NCBI GenBank assembly: GCA_024233575.1
Contig: JACKPN010000002.1
Coordinates: 298,069 to 362,068, forward strand
Length of the DNA stretch: 64,000 bases
From: Chlamydiales bacterium
GTDB lineage: Bacteria > Chlamydiota > Chlamydiia > Chlamydiales > Criblamydiaceae
Reading direction: 5' to 3'
In this document: positions 63,894 to 64,000 of the stretch, one piece after another
Position numbering within the stretch: the first letter of the stretch is position 1
Layout: each line of letters starts with the position of its first letter
Program-made: the position numbers and the translations under genes
Notes under the pieces: model-generated
What the model was told of the DNA's origin: nothing
Database searches by the model: none
What the model saw: only the letters and a program-made list of their open reading frames with translations

Positions 63894-64000
63894 CTAAGTT
63901 GGCAAGTCTTTTTTCATTTTGAGATGACGAATGTTGACCTCGATGAAGTAATCGCCTTCAGGGACGTAACCATGCCGTTCATAAAAACAAACAGCTTCAT
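63894..64000 (-). CDS. GNAT-family acetyltransferase, C-terminal end only
   Basis: The last 34 codons of a gene entering from the right edge: AVCFYERHGYVPEGDYFIEV then IRHLKMKKDL. The A..FYe..GY...Gd.F.E...H..M pattern is the acetyl-CoA-binding end of ElaA-like GNAT N-acetyltransferases. Start and substrate lie outside the window. Confidence 0.7.
   Translation of the reverse strand, partial: EAVCFYERHGYVPEGDYFIEVNIRHLKMKKDLPT

Noticed and set aside
1..64000. CRISPR array, rRNA operon or prophage
   Set aside because: No regularly spaced direct repeats, no rRNA sequence and no phage structural genes were seen.

Overview
The gene content and order point to a member of the Chlamydiota, most likely an amoeba-associated ('environmental') lineage of the Parachlamydiales rather than a Chlamydiaceae pathogen. 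The blocks dciA-gyrB-gyrA-tmk-holB, pdhA-pdhB-pdhC, lpxD-skp-bamA-recR and fabH-fabD-fabG(-acpP) match the chlamydial order as I remember it. They are interspersed with many proteins lacking familiar homologues and with gene relics, which the compact Chlamydiaceae genomes usually lack. The lineage is inferred from synteny and was not searched.

Layout. 0-7.6 kb: a lipoprotein, surE, unknown proteins, a decayed GNAT/carbon-nitrogen hydrolase gene with a second displaced fragment, a TraB-like protein, and two copies of a roughly 155-bp element with inverted ends. 7.8-17.8 kb: housekeeping run ispH, dciA, gyrB, gyrA, tmk, holB, trxB and an outer-membrane-like protein. 17.9-24 kb: acpS, a PIN/TRAM protein, an OTU-like cysteine protease candidate with gene relics upstream, rlmH, smpB, hemL. 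24.2-29.1 kb: an NfeD/flotillin operon with an unusual double-ClpP-domain NfeD. 29-36 kb: a large unknown protein, an SLC1-type symporter and the pyruvate dehydrogenase operon. 36-45.8 kb: an Inc-like membrane protein, the LPS/outer-membrane-assembly block, recR and the fatty-acid-synthesis block.

45.8-49 kb is a gene graveyard: relics of acpP, a sodium:solute symporter and a DASS/SLC13 transporter lie in a row. 49-54.5 kb: class I aldolase, a SIMPL protein, an MFS transporter, an aminopropyltransferase-like protein, a membrane protein and a nucleoside-sugar epimerase-like protein. 54.6-64 kb is accessory: an unknown protein with a mitochondrial-presequence-like N terminus, a tRNA-Ser, a secreted phospholipase D with an ADP-ribosyltransferase-like tail, a secreted protein with two 2H-phosphoesterase-like domains, a methyltransferase-ankyrin fusion between insertion-sequence ends, and a gene broken in a run of seven G.

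How it fits together: the core encodes topoisomerase/replication functions, isoprenoid, haem, fatty-acid and lipid A synthesis, and pyruvate oxidation. The accessory genes look like a repertoire of candidate host-directed proteins (deubiquitinase-like, PLD/ART-like, 2H, methyltransferase-ankyrin, mitochondria-targeted, inclusion-membrane-like). Miniature elements and IS remnants around them suggest gene gain and loss.
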